A stretch of 64,000 bases of DNA from Adiantum capillus-veneris (GCA_014529385.2 CM043945.1:144691741-144755740); one strand, 5' to 3'; numbered from the stretch's first letter, positions 23,301-32,684 are shown. Notes: generated by a model from the sequence alone, not told the origin. Program-made: numbers and translations.

Positions 23301-24191
23301 TATTTTTCAATGAAAGATCTAGGTGCTACAAAGAGGATACTTGGTATGAAAATATCAAGGGACAGGACGAAGAAGACAATAAAGCTATCTCAAGAAGATT
23401 ACATCAATAAGGTACTAGAAAGGTTTGCAATGCAAAATGCAAAACCAATTTCTACACCTTTGACTGGTCATTTTAAACTAACGAAGGATATGTGTCCAAA
23501 GACACAAGAGGAGATAGCCTATATGATTAAAGTTCCATATGCTGCAGCGGTAGGTTCTCTAATGTATGCTATGGTCTGGACAAGGCCAGACATTGCACAT
23601 GCAGTGGGAGTTGTGAGTAGGTTCATGGACAACCCAGGTAAAGAGCATTGGCAAGCTGTGAAGTGGATACTTAGGTATCTAAAAGGGACAACAAAAAATG
23701 CTTTGTATTTTGGAGGAACTGATATTTTTCTAGAAGGGTATGCTGATGCAGATATGGCAGGTGACAAAGATACTCGAAGGAGCACTACTGGCTATGTGTT
23801 CATGGTTGGAGGCATAGCAGTAAGCTGGGCTTCAAAGCTGCAGAAAGTGGTTTCACTTTCTACCACGGAAGCAGAGTATGTAGCAATGACGGAGGCAAGC
23901 AAAGAAATTCTGTGGCTTCACAAATTCTTAGAAGAGCTTGGATTCAAACAAGACAATTTTGTCTTGTACAGTGATAGCCAAAGCGCTATCCATCTTGTGA
24001 AGAACTCAGCCTTTCATTCAACGACAAAGCACATTGAGGTGAGATATCACTTCATATACACTCTTTTGGAAGAGGGACAACTAAAGCTAGGAAAGGTGCA
24101 TACAAGTGAAAATCCTGCAGACATGTTTACAAAGGTGGTCAACAAGGAGAAGTTGAGCTTTTGCTCATCTTCAATCGGCATTCAAGGATAA
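20310..24191 (+). CDS. Copia Gag-Pol polyprotein, full-length frame
   Basis: The frame can be opened at GTG 20301, but the first ATG is 20310 (MAEEGK), giving 1293 residues ending at TAA 24189-24191. Order: Gag of the DUF4219/UBN2 type (about 1-200, KFNGKNYQHWKMQ); CCHC knuckle CWNCGKKGHVKKDC (about 234-247); protease, where the loop is W-I-V-D-S-R-A-S (about 288-295); integrase zinc finger (from about 417) and D,D35E core (D about 480, D about 543, E about 579; GISERMNR); RT with YVDDM (about 974); RNase H (YADADMAG about 1144, TTEAEYVAM about 1184, YSDSQSAIHL about 1221). It is similar to Tnt1-like plant Copia. D-S-R replaces the catalytic D-S-G kept in the other copy (GGG to AGG, a CpG-type transition). 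The protein may be made but not matured unless another copy supplies protease. Confidence 0.97.
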   Translation: MAEEGKLKIEKFNGKNYQHWKMQIEDYLYEKDLYLPLGGLAKKPATMADEAWIVLDRKALGTIRLSLESTVAFNVSEMKTTEDLMKSLDDFYEKPSASNKVFLMKRLFNLKMAENGSVAEHLNDFNTNISQLRSVKINFDDKVRALLILSSLPDSWDILVMAVSNSISGTNTLKFDDVVGVLLSEEMRRRSTGESSSAALSVETRGRPKERLKNQKGRDRSRQSKSRTKAVLECWNCGKKGHVKKDCWSKKKKETESQDNKPTSEANVAGKVEQDALILSLDNVSNSWIVDSRASFHATPHKQHFQDYTKGNFGYVYLGDDEACEIVGKGTVSVKTANGNEWKLKDVRHVPSLRKNLISTGQLDDEGHNIAFGNKRWKISKGSLVVAKGEKVGTLYLCTVSTQPSACAATTEVDTAVWHYRLGHMSAKGMQILQTKKLLPGLKEVDLEFCEDCVYGKQKRVKFQKSGNERKNKKLELVHSDVWGPASTPSLGGSLYYVTFIDDATRKTWVYFMKNKSDVFSIFQRWKAFVENETGTKVKCLRSDNGGEYCSQPFKSFCASNGIRRQRTTPRTPQQNGISERMNRTIMERARSMRLHASLPLELWAEAVSTSVYLINRSPSTALDGGVPEEAWTGKPVNYAFLKVFGCEAFMHIDRSLRSKLDAKSKKCFFIGYGEGDFGYRLWNPEDGKILRSRDVIFNEQNMYKDYLERKQTKETGDEYMELEDSEDSRTAKGDNVQQRQPNEEPQPIPRRSTRASRPPERFVPSFNHLLISDSGEPESYEEAMQHESKEEWTKSMQVEMDSLHRNQTWELVELPKGKRALQNKWVYKLKEEEGGKKRYKSRLVVKGFSQKKGIDFNEIFSPIVKMNSIRLVLSLGAAHDLNIEQIDVNTAFPHGDLEEEIYMLQPKGYEVKGKEKMVCRLKKSLYGLKQASRQWYLKFDQWMLDHGFTRCNSDHYVYTKNLGDGKFIILMLYVDDMLIASANMQDIKDLKEELSKYFSMKDLGATKRILGMKISRDRTKKTIKLSQEDYINKVLERFAMQNAKPISTPLTGHFKLTKDMCPKTQEEIAYMIKVPYAAAVGSLMYAMVWTRPDIAHAVGVVSRFMDNPGKEHWQAVKWILRYLKGTTKNALYFGGTDIFLEGYADADMAGDKDTRRSTTGYVFMVGGIAVSWASKLQKVVSLSTTEAEYVAMTEASKEILWLHKFLEELGFKQDNFVLYSDSQSAIHLVKNSAFHSTTKHIEVRYHFIYTLLEEGQLKLGKVHTSENPADMFTKVVNKEKLSFCSSSIGIQG

Positions 24192-24239
24192 GAAGTCAGA
24201 ATGGAAAGCAGTCACAGGTTTGGTTTGGAGATCAGTCTC

Positions 24240-24251
24240 CAAGTGGGAGAT
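24240..24251 (+). other. polypurine tract of plus-strand Copia
   Basis: CAAGTGGGAGAT lies directly before the 3' LTR (TGTTAAG at 24252). It primes plus-strand DNA synthesis in this class. Confidence 0.8.
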
Positions 24252-24483
24252 TGTTAAGTATGGAGCCTGATTTACCCTTGTAATTTTTTGTGGTAAAAGC
24301 GCACATTTGTAAGGCCCCCATTATGAGGAGAAGCCATCGTGCGTGAAGGAAAATCACTCACTGGTAACCAAAATTTTCGTCGAAATATTCCTTTTTGCCA
24401 GAATATTAGGGTCGGACGGCGGCCGGAAAGTGGTCGGAAAACAACCGGTTGGTTGGCCGGTGGCCGGTAGTCAATGGCCGATA
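24252..24483 (+). repeat. truncated 3' LTR of plus-strand Copia
   Basis: The first 232 bases match the 5' LTR, and the sequence then passes to LINE endonuclease text at about 24484. The TATA box and the 3' end are missing. Confidence 0.9.
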
Positions 24484-25083
24484 GATTCACTCCACGCACT
24501 TTGCGGTCCTAGAGAAAGCAAGACTCTCTGGAGGCCTCACAAAGCTAGAGTGCTGCCATGTATCTGAGACCCTCATAGTCATACACAACCTCTCCCAAGC
24601 TGCGAACTCGACTCCATGCACAGTAGCATGGATGCCTCCAATCCTGTCAAAAGGGTCCTCCAACATGTTGAAGTCCCCCCCTACACACCAATGGTCAGCC
24701 TGTGGCAAAGACTCAACAATCTGTGACCAAAACTCTGCACGAGCACTCGCCACATTGGGCGCATAGATGTTCAGGAAGCCCATAAGGCCACCCTAAACCT
24801 GCATAGTAATCCACTGAGCCCTGCTTGGCACAATAATCCCTCTGCCCACAATGGCCTACTGCAATGAGTCCGCAATAGTCATACATACCCCACCCTGGAT
24901 GCCTCTAGGTCCAAAAGAAGCTGACCAAAAGGTATCAAATCGTCCACGCAAAATCTGACCACATCGCCGAATGCGGCTCTCAAACAGATGGTGCTCCTGT
25001 AGCATAAGGAGATCAACCTCTCCTCCCACAAGGCAATGCTGAAGCTCCTAACGCAATCGGCCCCATTGTCGCTGTGTATACTA
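24484..25083 (-). pseudogene. LINE ORF2 endonuclease, N-terminal part
   Basis: Read on the minus strand from about 25070, the frame gives L-L-M-L-Q-E-H-H-L (the Q-E metal-binding motif of AP-type endonucleases) and then W-S-A-S-F-G-P-R-G-I. From 24783 it gives M-G-F-L-N-I-Y-A-P-N followed by V-G-G-D-F-N-M-L. These are the usual order of motifs. The last motif (S-D-H-A-P-V) lies 5 kb away at about 19430, beyond the Copia insertion. At least three stops interrupt the frame. The enzyme nicks target DNA to prime reverse transcription. Confidence 0.88.
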
Positions 25084-25084
25084 G

Positions 25085-25462
25085 CTCAACTAGGAGACAG
25101 GAAAATTGATTTTCCTATACCACCACAAAAAGGGAAGGATTAGGAATGATCTATGCCGTGAAAAAGTATAGACATTACCTATTAGCAAACTAATTTGTGT
25201 TCTTTATGGACCACCAAGCCTTATTGTACTTGGTCAACAAGCCATGCAACACAGGAAGAATAGTGAGATGTGCAGCACAGGAAGAATAGTGAGATGGTTT
25301 ATCATTCTTCTAGAATTTGATTTCACTGTAGTTGTGAAAAAGGGCACTACTCATCAAAGATTAGATCATTTGTCTAGGATTGTTTCATGGGAACCACCTA
25401 AAGGAGTAGACGATGATCTACCAGATGCCTATCTGTTCTCCATGGAAATGATACCTCGATGA
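25085..25462 (+). pseudogene. E1 RNase H, C-terminal part
   Basis: The E1 reading resumes after the LINE with text typical of Ty3/Gypsy RNase H: G-M-I-Y-A-V-K-K-Y-R-H-Y, then F-M-D-H-Q-A-L-L-Y-L, then R-W-F-I-I-L-L-E-F-D-F and H-L-S-R-I, across frame changes. A 26-bp tandem duplication (25246-25271 and 25272-25297, unit GCARCACAGGAAGAATAGTG.. ) shifts the frame inside the domain. The first catalytic residues of RNase H are missing with the lost RT. It would normally degrade the RNA of the RNA-DNA hybrid. Confidence 0.8.
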
Positions 25463-25471
25463 TCGGAAAAT

Positions 25472-25790
25472 ATGGTATCATTGATGAACATAGCTCAAGT
25501 GGATTCGCAAATACCACTTCCTATTACAATCGGATTAATTGAGCAATTGGCTATGTATCAATTACTAGCTGGGGGACTATACAAAAGAAATCGAGAAGGA
25601 ATATTGCTCTTATGCATTAATCCTGAAGAGAAATCCTCCAATACCTATAGTAGGACTTCACTTTGCTGAAGATCAAACTATGCAAAGAATTTTGAGACTC
25701 GGAGTATTTTGGCCAACTATGAGGAGTGATGTTTGCTCTTTTCTAAAGGATTGTCCTTAATGTAAAAAAAAAAACACCCATACCTCATGT
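25472..25790 (+). pseudogene. E1 first zinc-binding (H2C2-like) module
   Basis: The frame 25472-25669 ends with Y-Q-L-L-A-G-G-L-Y-K-R-N-R-E-G-I-L-L-L-C. After a frame change it continues with G-L-H-F-A-E-D-Q-T-M-Q-R-I-L, W-P-T-M-R-S-D-V, then D-C-P-stop-C-K-K. This matches the layout of the integrase N-terminal zinc domain (strand LYKR..L..C, His pair, W-P, C-x-x-C), though one His is not evident and a stop sits in the Cys pair. A better-kept copy follows directly at 25873. Two such modules in series are unusual. Confidence 0.6.
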
Positions 25791-25872
25791 AAAATTGTTC
25801 TAAATGTCACATGTTCCTAAGTGGAGTAACTATCTAGTTACTTACTGATCGAGCCGAACATTTCTTGAGGAT

Positions 25873-27042
25873 ATGAGTAAATGCCATCAAAGAGCAATTG
25901 AGACAGAAGCAAGAGACTATGCTCTTATTGGAAACCAATTGTATCGGAGAGATAAGGATCAACATCTACGTCTTTGTGCAAATGAAGACGAGTATATTCC
26001 AATTATAGAACAAGCACATCCTGGATTAGCTAGAGGTCACTTTTCTAGTGAGACCACTGCAAGAGCATCCTTAATGACAGGCATATGGTGGCCAACACTT
26101 TTTGCAGATGCCAAAGAATATGTTCAGAGATGTAATGCTTGTCAAAGAGCAAAAATTCCAACACGTGTAGATAGCATGCCCTTAAGACCAATGATGGGGG
26201 CTAGAGATTTTGCAAAATGGGGTATAGATTTTGTTGGGCCAATACAGCCACCTGCTTATAGAACTCAAGCTCAATATATCATTGTAGCTACAGGCTATTT
26301 GACAAAATGGGCCGAGGCTAAAGCAACTCAAAAGAATGATGCCAGAACCACTGCCCCATTCTTATATGAGTATGTATTCACAAGATATGGACTGCCAATA
26401 GAAATTGTCAGTGATAGAGGAACTCATTTCCTCAATGAGGTAATCGAGTATCTGCTTAATGAATTTATGGTCATCCATAACAAATCAGCTCCCTATCACC
26501 CACAAGCAAACGGACAAAGCTGAGCATACGAATAAAATTCTTAGCTCGGTATTGATAAAGTGGTTAGTTCAGGAAGGACAGACTAGGAAATGAATCTCCA
26601 TGTTGCTCTATGGGCTTATCGAGTTTCATTTAAAACAGCTTTAAATGCTACACCCTTTAACCTTGTTTATAATTTGGATGCCATATTGTCAATAGAATTT
26701 CTATTGCCGACATTAAGGGTAGCTAAGGATCTTGAGTGGACTGGACATGAATTTTCTGAGAGACTTGAAGATTTAGAAAAGCTAGATGAGCAAAGGCTAA
26801 CTGCTATAGCTCACATCTATGCACAAAAGCGGAAACAAAAATAGTTTTTTGATTCCCATCTAATTACAAAAATCTTAAAAAAAGGGGACTTAGTTTTAGT
26901 CTATTCCCTTAAGCAACACATTCCCAAGTTTACAAAAAAGGGAAACGGACTATTTATCATTGAAGATGTATCTCCAAGTGGAGCACTAACCAATGAATTA
27001 CTAGAAAGAATGCATGCAACCAAGAAAAGAAAGATAAAACGA
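25873..27042 (+). pseudogene. E1 integrase
   Basis: 25873-26523 holds the zinc domain (NQLYRRDKDQHLRLC, H-P-G-L-A-R-G-H, W-W-P-T-L, C-N-A-C-Q-R-A-K) and the start of the rve core (W-G-I-D-F-V-G-P; I-V-S-D-R-G-T-H-F). An extra base at about 26520 puts the third acidic residue (N-G-Q-A-E) out of frame, and a second indel near 26589 restores the first frame. 26590-26844 gives A-L-W-A-Y-R-V-S-F-K-T-A, and the C-terminal part continues through a TAG at 26845 (GDLVLVYSLK..; GNGLFIIEDV) to a TAG at 27043. Integrase joins the cDNA to the chromosome. The reading continues in the same frame into the second protease-like domain. Confidence 0.88.
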
Positions 27043-27066
27043 TAGCAGGTTATTGATGAAGCCCAG

Positions 27067-27810
27067 GTGGAAGCTCGACTTCGGGTACTCAAAAGGAAAG
27101 CTGCTCTCAAGAATCAACAAATACCTATTCCCATCAACACTATGGAAATAGATGACCGACAATGGGAATTGCAGAAAGTTGCAGTGTCATTAGATGATGA
27201 ATGGTTAGACGGAATGGATCTTCGCATCAAATTACAACTCAACAATCATAGCACAAATACATTGGTCGATACAGGAGCTAGTGTAAATGCAGTCAGTTAT
27301 TCCACGTACAAGAAAGCAACAAGTCAGTAATTGACAGCAGGAGTAGCGACTATCAAAGGATGCAACAAGAACCCAACGCCAACATTGGGAGTAGTCAACT
27401 TGAATGTGATAGTACATGGATGTTCATGTCCTCACTAGTTTGTATGTTTACGAGATGAACACATGAATGAGACAATGATTCTTGGAATTCCCTGGATGCG
27501 AACATACAAGGGAGTACTAGATTGGGATACCAATCATCTCAAGCTATCACCTAAAGGTGAACAAATCATTGTTCCAATTGCACTAAGCAAGGAGGAATGG
27601 AAAGGATCTTACCAGCTGAACAAACCACGAAGCAATCAATCTTCTCCATCCTATCACCAAGTAAATGCTACGAGTAGCATGCGAGGAGTCAGGCAAATTT
27701 GGGTACCGAAAGCACAGCTTAAGGACAAGCCGATTCAAATCTGGGTGCCCAAAACACCTTCGACAAAACCAAAGATGGTTCCAAGGTTCAAAACATAGAG
27801 ACGAGCATCT
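27067..27810 (+). pseudogene. E1 second protease-like domain after integrase
   Basis: This segment keeps the reading frame of the integrase C-terminus (26590) and carries both hallmarks of a retropepsin: T-L-V-D-T-G-A-S-V-N-A-V (DTG codons 27268-27276) and, about 70 residues on, M-I-L-G-I-P-W-M (27478-27498). Between them lie two stops in the same frame (27328 and about 27436) but no frameshift. Length and spacing suit a single retropepsin unit. It differs clearly from protease 1 (LDSGAG, ILGRPF). Downstream are two W-V-P-K repeats (Q-I-W-V-P-K). Plant Gypsy elements normally have one protease, upstream of RT. It may be a captured or recombined domain. A non-retroviral host aspartic protease fragment seems less likely given the in-frame position. 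Confidence 0.75.
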
Positions 27811-28272
27811 CCGAGCAAGGAGCCTAACACAAAATGGATTTGGAAGAAAAAGGAGCACTTATCTTCTCTGCAAACTGTAAAATCGATCAAGCAATGGAGA
27901 GTTAAGTCTTAGAAACCTCAACCACACCATTCTAACCAAGACAAGCCAAGATATCAATGGCGGGTAAAATCTTGACAACATTCATTATTAATACCAATAG
28001 CTCAAGAAATCAGCGTGCTAAAGCACCCTGATGGTACAATCAAGCAAAGAGCACACAAGCTACAAGATTTACTCTTTGGAAGACAATATTAGAGAACCTT
28101 GACATCGAAAACCTTTCAGTTAATTATTCAAGACCCAACTCTTGCACATCATAATGGTTTGAACCGTATTGATCTTCAAAGCATTGTAGAGCCAACCATG
28201 GCTATGCATAGACACGATTGTTTAACCCATGCACACAGTCGTCCCGGAGTACACCATCTAGGAAAAGTTTGA
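27811..28272 (+). pseudogene. C-terminal tail in the integrase frame
   Basis: The frame continues to TGA 28270-28272 with only three further internal stops (about 27907, 27976, 28090). It encodes a basic, Trp-containing tail (KWIWKKK; QWRVKS; RYQWRVKS) and then a His-rich end. I see no known domain. The low stop density compared with other frames suggests this was once the true C-terminus of the E1 Pol protein. Confidence 0.5.
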
Positions 28273-29356
28273 TGTTAACCTATGATTTTTTTTGAAAAAT
28301 TACGTAATAATGCCCTTATAAATCATCAACAAGGGTAAATTAACTGATGATATCTCCCCGATGAGTGTAAATAGTGTATATACTACAAAAAATCATCAAA
28401 AAATAGTCCATTTTTAAATCATTTTTCTTGATATTGAGACTTAAAAATAAAGAAGTCAACAAAAAAAAATAAAGCTATATTTTTCAATGGATTTTCTTAA
28501 TTATTGAATTTTTACTTTGCTTTTTTAGTGCATTTTGTTATTTTCTTTGATTTTTTCAATAAACAGGTCAACAATTAATAATAAATGGCAAAGGAGCTCA
28601 GATGGAAAAATTAAAGGCACGTTGATGATTAGAAAAACAAGGTGAATAGGCACAAAATGTTTTCAATCAAATCGGCATATGAAAGCAGGAAGCCTAAATT
28701 AGGCAGCCAGACCTACTTTTGTAGAATTCTTGCAGAATGAGCTACATGAATCCGATCGGAGAAATTTTTGAGTCTAGCATAGATGTCACAGCTTAGTAGG
28801 ACTAACAAGGGAATTTGGGGAAAAATGGTTTTGGAAGTCCGAGTATAGATACCCAAGGTAGGCTAAAATCACCTCATTTCCACTTGTTGCCTTTGGAGAG
28901 AGAGCTTTTCGACCCTCTTCGTGCGTATTTTCTAGAGTCCATAGTCGCCTGTTTTCAAGGCCGTCTCACATGAGACATGAGGGGTAAGTTCTATACTTAT
29001 CAATGATCCATTTTGTACGGTAATAGCTAGTCTAAACCCCTAGAAAAAACCCTAGAATCCGAGCAGTGCACGGAGACCTACGACCAAAAATCAATCATAG
29101 CGGCCCGCTAGCTCAACCAAATCGGATCAGATTTGAACTGTAGCATGCCCCAACATAATAGAACACTTGACCATTCGGAAAGGATCGATGGGGTCTCAAG
29201 TAGAAAATCTAGGTTTTTGGCAGATGCCAGAATTGGATTCTGACTCCACAGACAACTTACATTCGAGGTCTATACACAATGTATATGATTGGTCTTATAA
29301 AATCAATCAAGCCAAGCCCTCAAAAAGCAAAAAACGGCTCAAAGGCTACAAAGCGT
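28273..29356 (+). other. E1 non-coding region 3' of pol
   Basis: AT-rich, with no convincing frame except a short one of 74 codons at 29167 that has no recognisable domain. GTCTCACATGAGAC (28965-28978) is a short palindrome. The region ends where the minus-strand Gypsy element begins. The corresponding E1 sequence resumes at 41980. Confidence 0.5.
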
Positions 29357-30182
29357 TGTTGGGAAACAAGCAAACTGAAACACCTCTATAGTGATGTCAC
29401 CCAAGAGCGTTGAAAGAGAACTACAAGACACCAAAAGCGTCGCAAAATCCTTTTGAAACACCACAAGTCCAATAGGAGTAGACTCTTGGGAAAACCCTGC
29501 CAAAGCATGGATTTACAGCACACGCCGACCAATGCATATGAAGACAAGAGCCTCTCCTTTCACAATCAAACATCACAAACCCACAACTTCAACATCAATT
29601 CCACATTTCATACATACATGCCCTCCGAATCTGTCTATACACAATTTGCCACTGGGCTGCCATAGCCATAACCCTGCAGAGAACTAGTCGTGACCTAATG
29701 AGCACAACTCCAATTGGATCACTTTAAAGCTTGAGAGAAAGCTTGAAAAATTACTGGTGAGAAATCTGAGGATGACTAAAATTGATTCCATACGCCCCCA
29801 TGAGCAAAATTGACGCGAACAGAGAGCTGTCCCAGCACGACTACACGTAGAGAAGGCTAGTCGGGGCAAAAAACTGCATCCAAGAGCACCAAGGAGACAG
29901 AACGAGCTAAAACCTGCAAATTTCTGATCTTTGGCTGAACTTTTTTTAGTTTTTACATGAGTTTAAGTTATATACAAGGCTCGCTTTAAAAAACTCACTC
30001 ACGGGCACTTATAGTAGCCCGACAACTGTCACTAGACTAGCGACTTGCAGTGCATGTACATGTGCTTGCTAAAGAAAGCTAAAAAACCCACAAAAAGAAA
30101 GCCCACACGCCCTTTTGACATCGGGCGTCATGTCCATATGTAAAAATTTACAAAAAACGGGGTGTCAGAAATGCGCCCAACA
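29357..30182 (-). repeat. 3' LTR of minus-strand Gypsy
   Basis: 826 bp, closely matching 41108-41979 but lacking a 46-bp stretch present there at about 41244-41289. The minus-strand polypurine-like tract is the complement of 30183-30199 (TAGTTTGCCACACCCCA). Small frames in it are LTR shadows. Confidence 0.92.
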
Positions 30183-30209
30183 TAGTTTGCCACACCCCAA
30201 CCTGCTAGA

Positions 30210-31226
30210 TCATTCATGATCAGCAGCACAAAAGAGATCTTGTAAACCACATGAGGGAGTCTTCACCTCATCTTCATCATTAACCACATGATCAGAAAAT
30301 TCTTCAAAAGAAGGCTCATCCTCAATCACAGTCATCAACCTTGCAATATACTTCTTCAACCTGTAGCCATTCACACGTGCTTTATGAGGGGTACCATCCA
30401 AGTCAGCAAGCTGATATGTGCCATTCGGAAACCTGTTTAAGACCAAGAAAGGACCTTGCCACTTGATTTGAAATTTCTTTTGAAAAGTGCTATCAAGCTT
30501 ACTATTGTAACGAAGCACCATGTCACCCTTCTTGATGTCCTTGTTCTTTACCTTCTCATTTGCCTTTGCTTGATTCTTCTTCCAGACCTGCTCATAATGC
30601 TCAAAAGCTAACACCTTATCCAATTGTACACATTGCAAATATAAAAGTCTTTCCTTGAATGTATCCTTGGGCTCTTCTTCAAGCTTTAGCATCATCTTCA
30701 AGGATGGTATCGCCACCTCAATAGGAAGTAAAGCCTCTTTGCCAAAAACTAGATGGAAGGGAGAAAAACCAGTACCTGATTTGATGGCAGTCCTATAAGC
30801 CCATAGAGCACAAGGTAGCTCTAAATCCCAAGTCTTCACATTGTTTCTTTTCATCTTTGTAAGAATCCTTATGAGCTCTCCATTAAACCTTTCATTCATG
30901 CCATTGCATTGGGGATAATATGGAGTAGTAAACCTGCGATGCACATGAAGCTTTTCACATAGATAATCGCCCAACTCTGCCCTGAAACCTGGACCCTTGT
31001 CAGAAAGTAACTCCAATGGCATGCCAAATTTGCAGCAAATATCTTCATATATAAATAAGGAAACATCTTTACTCGTGATGTGCTTAACAACTTTGGATTC
31101 GGCCCACCTGGATAGATAGTCAACGGCAGTAAGTATGTAACATTTGCCTCTAGCTGTCATAGGTAGAGGACCTATTGCATCAATACCCCACTTCTCAAAC
31201 ACATCATAAGCCACAATGGTGCGTCT
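30210..31226 (-). pseudogene. Gypsy integrase core and C-terminus (minus strand)
   Basis: The frame from 31214 encodes the rve core with W-G-I-D-A-I-G-P, L-L-S-D-K-G-P-G-F and N-G-M-N-E-R-F-N-G (D, D, E all present), then A-L-W-A-Y-R-T-A, and a GPY/F module (K-W-Q-G-P-F..NGTYQLADLDG). No chromodomain follows. It ends at 30210 with an acidic tail. The integrase zinc domain lies in the upstream frame, separated only by an in-frame TAA at 31227-31229. Without that stop the frame would be continuous, so this is a recently broken gene. Confidence 0.92.
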
Positions 31227-31229
31227 AAT

Positions 31230-32684
31230 TTATGATTTGAGAACCCTATTTGCCATGCTTTGACACTCTTTACAAGACTTGCACCAATGATGAACATCAC
31301 GTTGAACACTTGGCCACACATAACCCTCCTGCAAGACTTTATGCAAAGTGATCTTTGCAGCAAAGTGACCACCACAAGAACCCTCATGATTCTCATCTAA
31401 AATTTTGTAAATTTTCTCTTTCCAAGGCACTTTTCTCATCAGAAGATCAGCCCCCTTCATATACAAGGCATCACCAAGTAGCACATACCTTTTGGCACGA
31501 CGTAGGAAGGCGTACTTTTTTGGCTTTTCCAACTCTGATGGAAGCATACCTGTTTGTAGAAACTCTTCCTCCTTCTCTAAAGCTTCCCTTCCCAAATAAA
31601 GAGGAGAATCAGCCCTTATCACATACAATTGCCCAATTGAAGCTTGCACTGCGTCATGTGCTTCTTCATTTTGAGACCTGTCCACATGCCTTAAACTCCA
31701 AGCTTCAAAATGCTCAAGCAGATTCTTCACTTGAAAAAACATATTTTTCAGCCTTAGATTCTTACTTTTCCACACCCCAAGTACTTGTTTCACCACCAAA
31801 AGAGCATCACCTCTTACCCTCACACGACGGATGCCAAGCTCAAGGCAAAGGTTGAGACCTTTCTCCAAAGTAGCATACTCAGCTTCATTGTTGCTTTGTG
31901 CTGTAAGCTTCAAACTCCTTTTAGTTACCAAAGCACCTTGAGGATCATAAACTACCACACCTCCTGAAGCTTCACCATGCACTTTCCTGTAAGAGCCATC
32001 AAAAAAGAATAGATAGACATTGTCTATGTCAGGAGCTTCTATGTGTTGCTTCTTCACTGCATCCTCCTTAAGAAGAAGAGGGCTTTCCTTATAGGTAAGC
32101 AAATCAGCCAATGTAGCCCTTGTACTCTCCTCAACAAGAAAAGAGAATTTGAATTCCTGTAGCTCCACAATCCACTTCATGAGCCTCTTTGACAAAGTAG
32201 GGCTATTCACCAATTGAGGTAGAAGAGTGTAGCTAGTGAGGAATGTGAATGGTTTAGGGAGAAGGTAGTGCCTAAACCTTCTACATGAATAAATCACACT
32301 CACCATAATGAGCTCCACCTCAATATAGCCTCTCTCCACCTCTAGCTTCACCCTGCTAGCACAATAGATAGGCTTCATGTAGTGGGAATTGTTACCTCGT
32401 TGAAGAAGCATAGCTCCAATAGCATCCTCACCTAATGATAGATTCACATAAAAATCCTTATCCCAATTAGGAGCTTGCATAGCAGGAAGAGAACCAAGAA
32501 CCTCTTTGATACCTTGAAAAACCTCTTCACATTCATTTGTCCATTGTAGAGGATCCAACCTTGCTACTTGTTGTAGAGGATAAAGAAGTTGAGAGGACAA
32601 AGGAATGAACCTTGCCATATACTTCACCTTTTGAATAAAAGTAGAAAGTTTCTTTGTATCTTTAGGTGATGGGAGGAGCACCAA
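31230..32684 (-). pseudogene. Gypsy dual RNase H and integrase zinc domain
   Basis: After the RT connection (P-S-P-K-D-T-K-K-L) come a Gypsy-type RNase H (DFYVNLSLGEDAIGAML; FRHYLLPKPF) and then a second, archaeal-type RNase H (F-F-F-D-G-S-Y; N-N-E-A-E-Y-A-T-L; R-G-D-A-L-L-V-V-K-Q; Q-N-E-E-A-H-D). The two in series are the signature of the Tat clade. The C-terminal part is the integrase zinc domain (H-E-G-S-C-G-G-H-F; C-K-S-C-K-E-C-Q). The frame ends with a stop directly before the integrase core. A frameshift at about 32680 separates it from RT. Confidence 0.92.

Larger units (their letters stand above)
19495..24483 (+). mobile_element. Copia retrotransposon, plus strand, near complete
   Basis: It inserted into the LINE endonuclease. 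It has a full 5' LTR, PBS, one long gag-pol frame and a polypurine tract. The 3' LTR is cut after 232 bp, where LINE sequence resumes. No target-site duplication remains because of this truncation. It is of the same family as the minus-strand copy at 6354-11103. Confidence 0.95.
15657..25083 (-). mobile_element. LINE (plant L1-like), minus strand, split by a Copia
   Basis: About 4.4 kb of LINE sequence, richer in G+C than its surroundings, in two blocks: 24484-25083 (endonuclease start) and 15657-19494 (endonuclease end, RT, C-terminal zinc motif, poly(A)). It inserted into E1 at the start of RT. It is 5'-truncated at about the beginning of the ORF2 endonuclease, so no ORF1 is seen. The right boundary is uncertain by some tens of bases. 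Long plus-strand frames in the region are antisense shadows. Confidence 0.9.

Noticed and set aside
20699-23785. Minus-strand frames inside the Copia gag-pol
   Set aside because: Shadows of the 1293-codon frame; equivalents occur opposite the minus-strand Copia.
29684-29869. Minus-strand frame repeated at 41481-41753
   Set aside because: Lies within the Gypsy LTRs and is a non-coding LTR reading.
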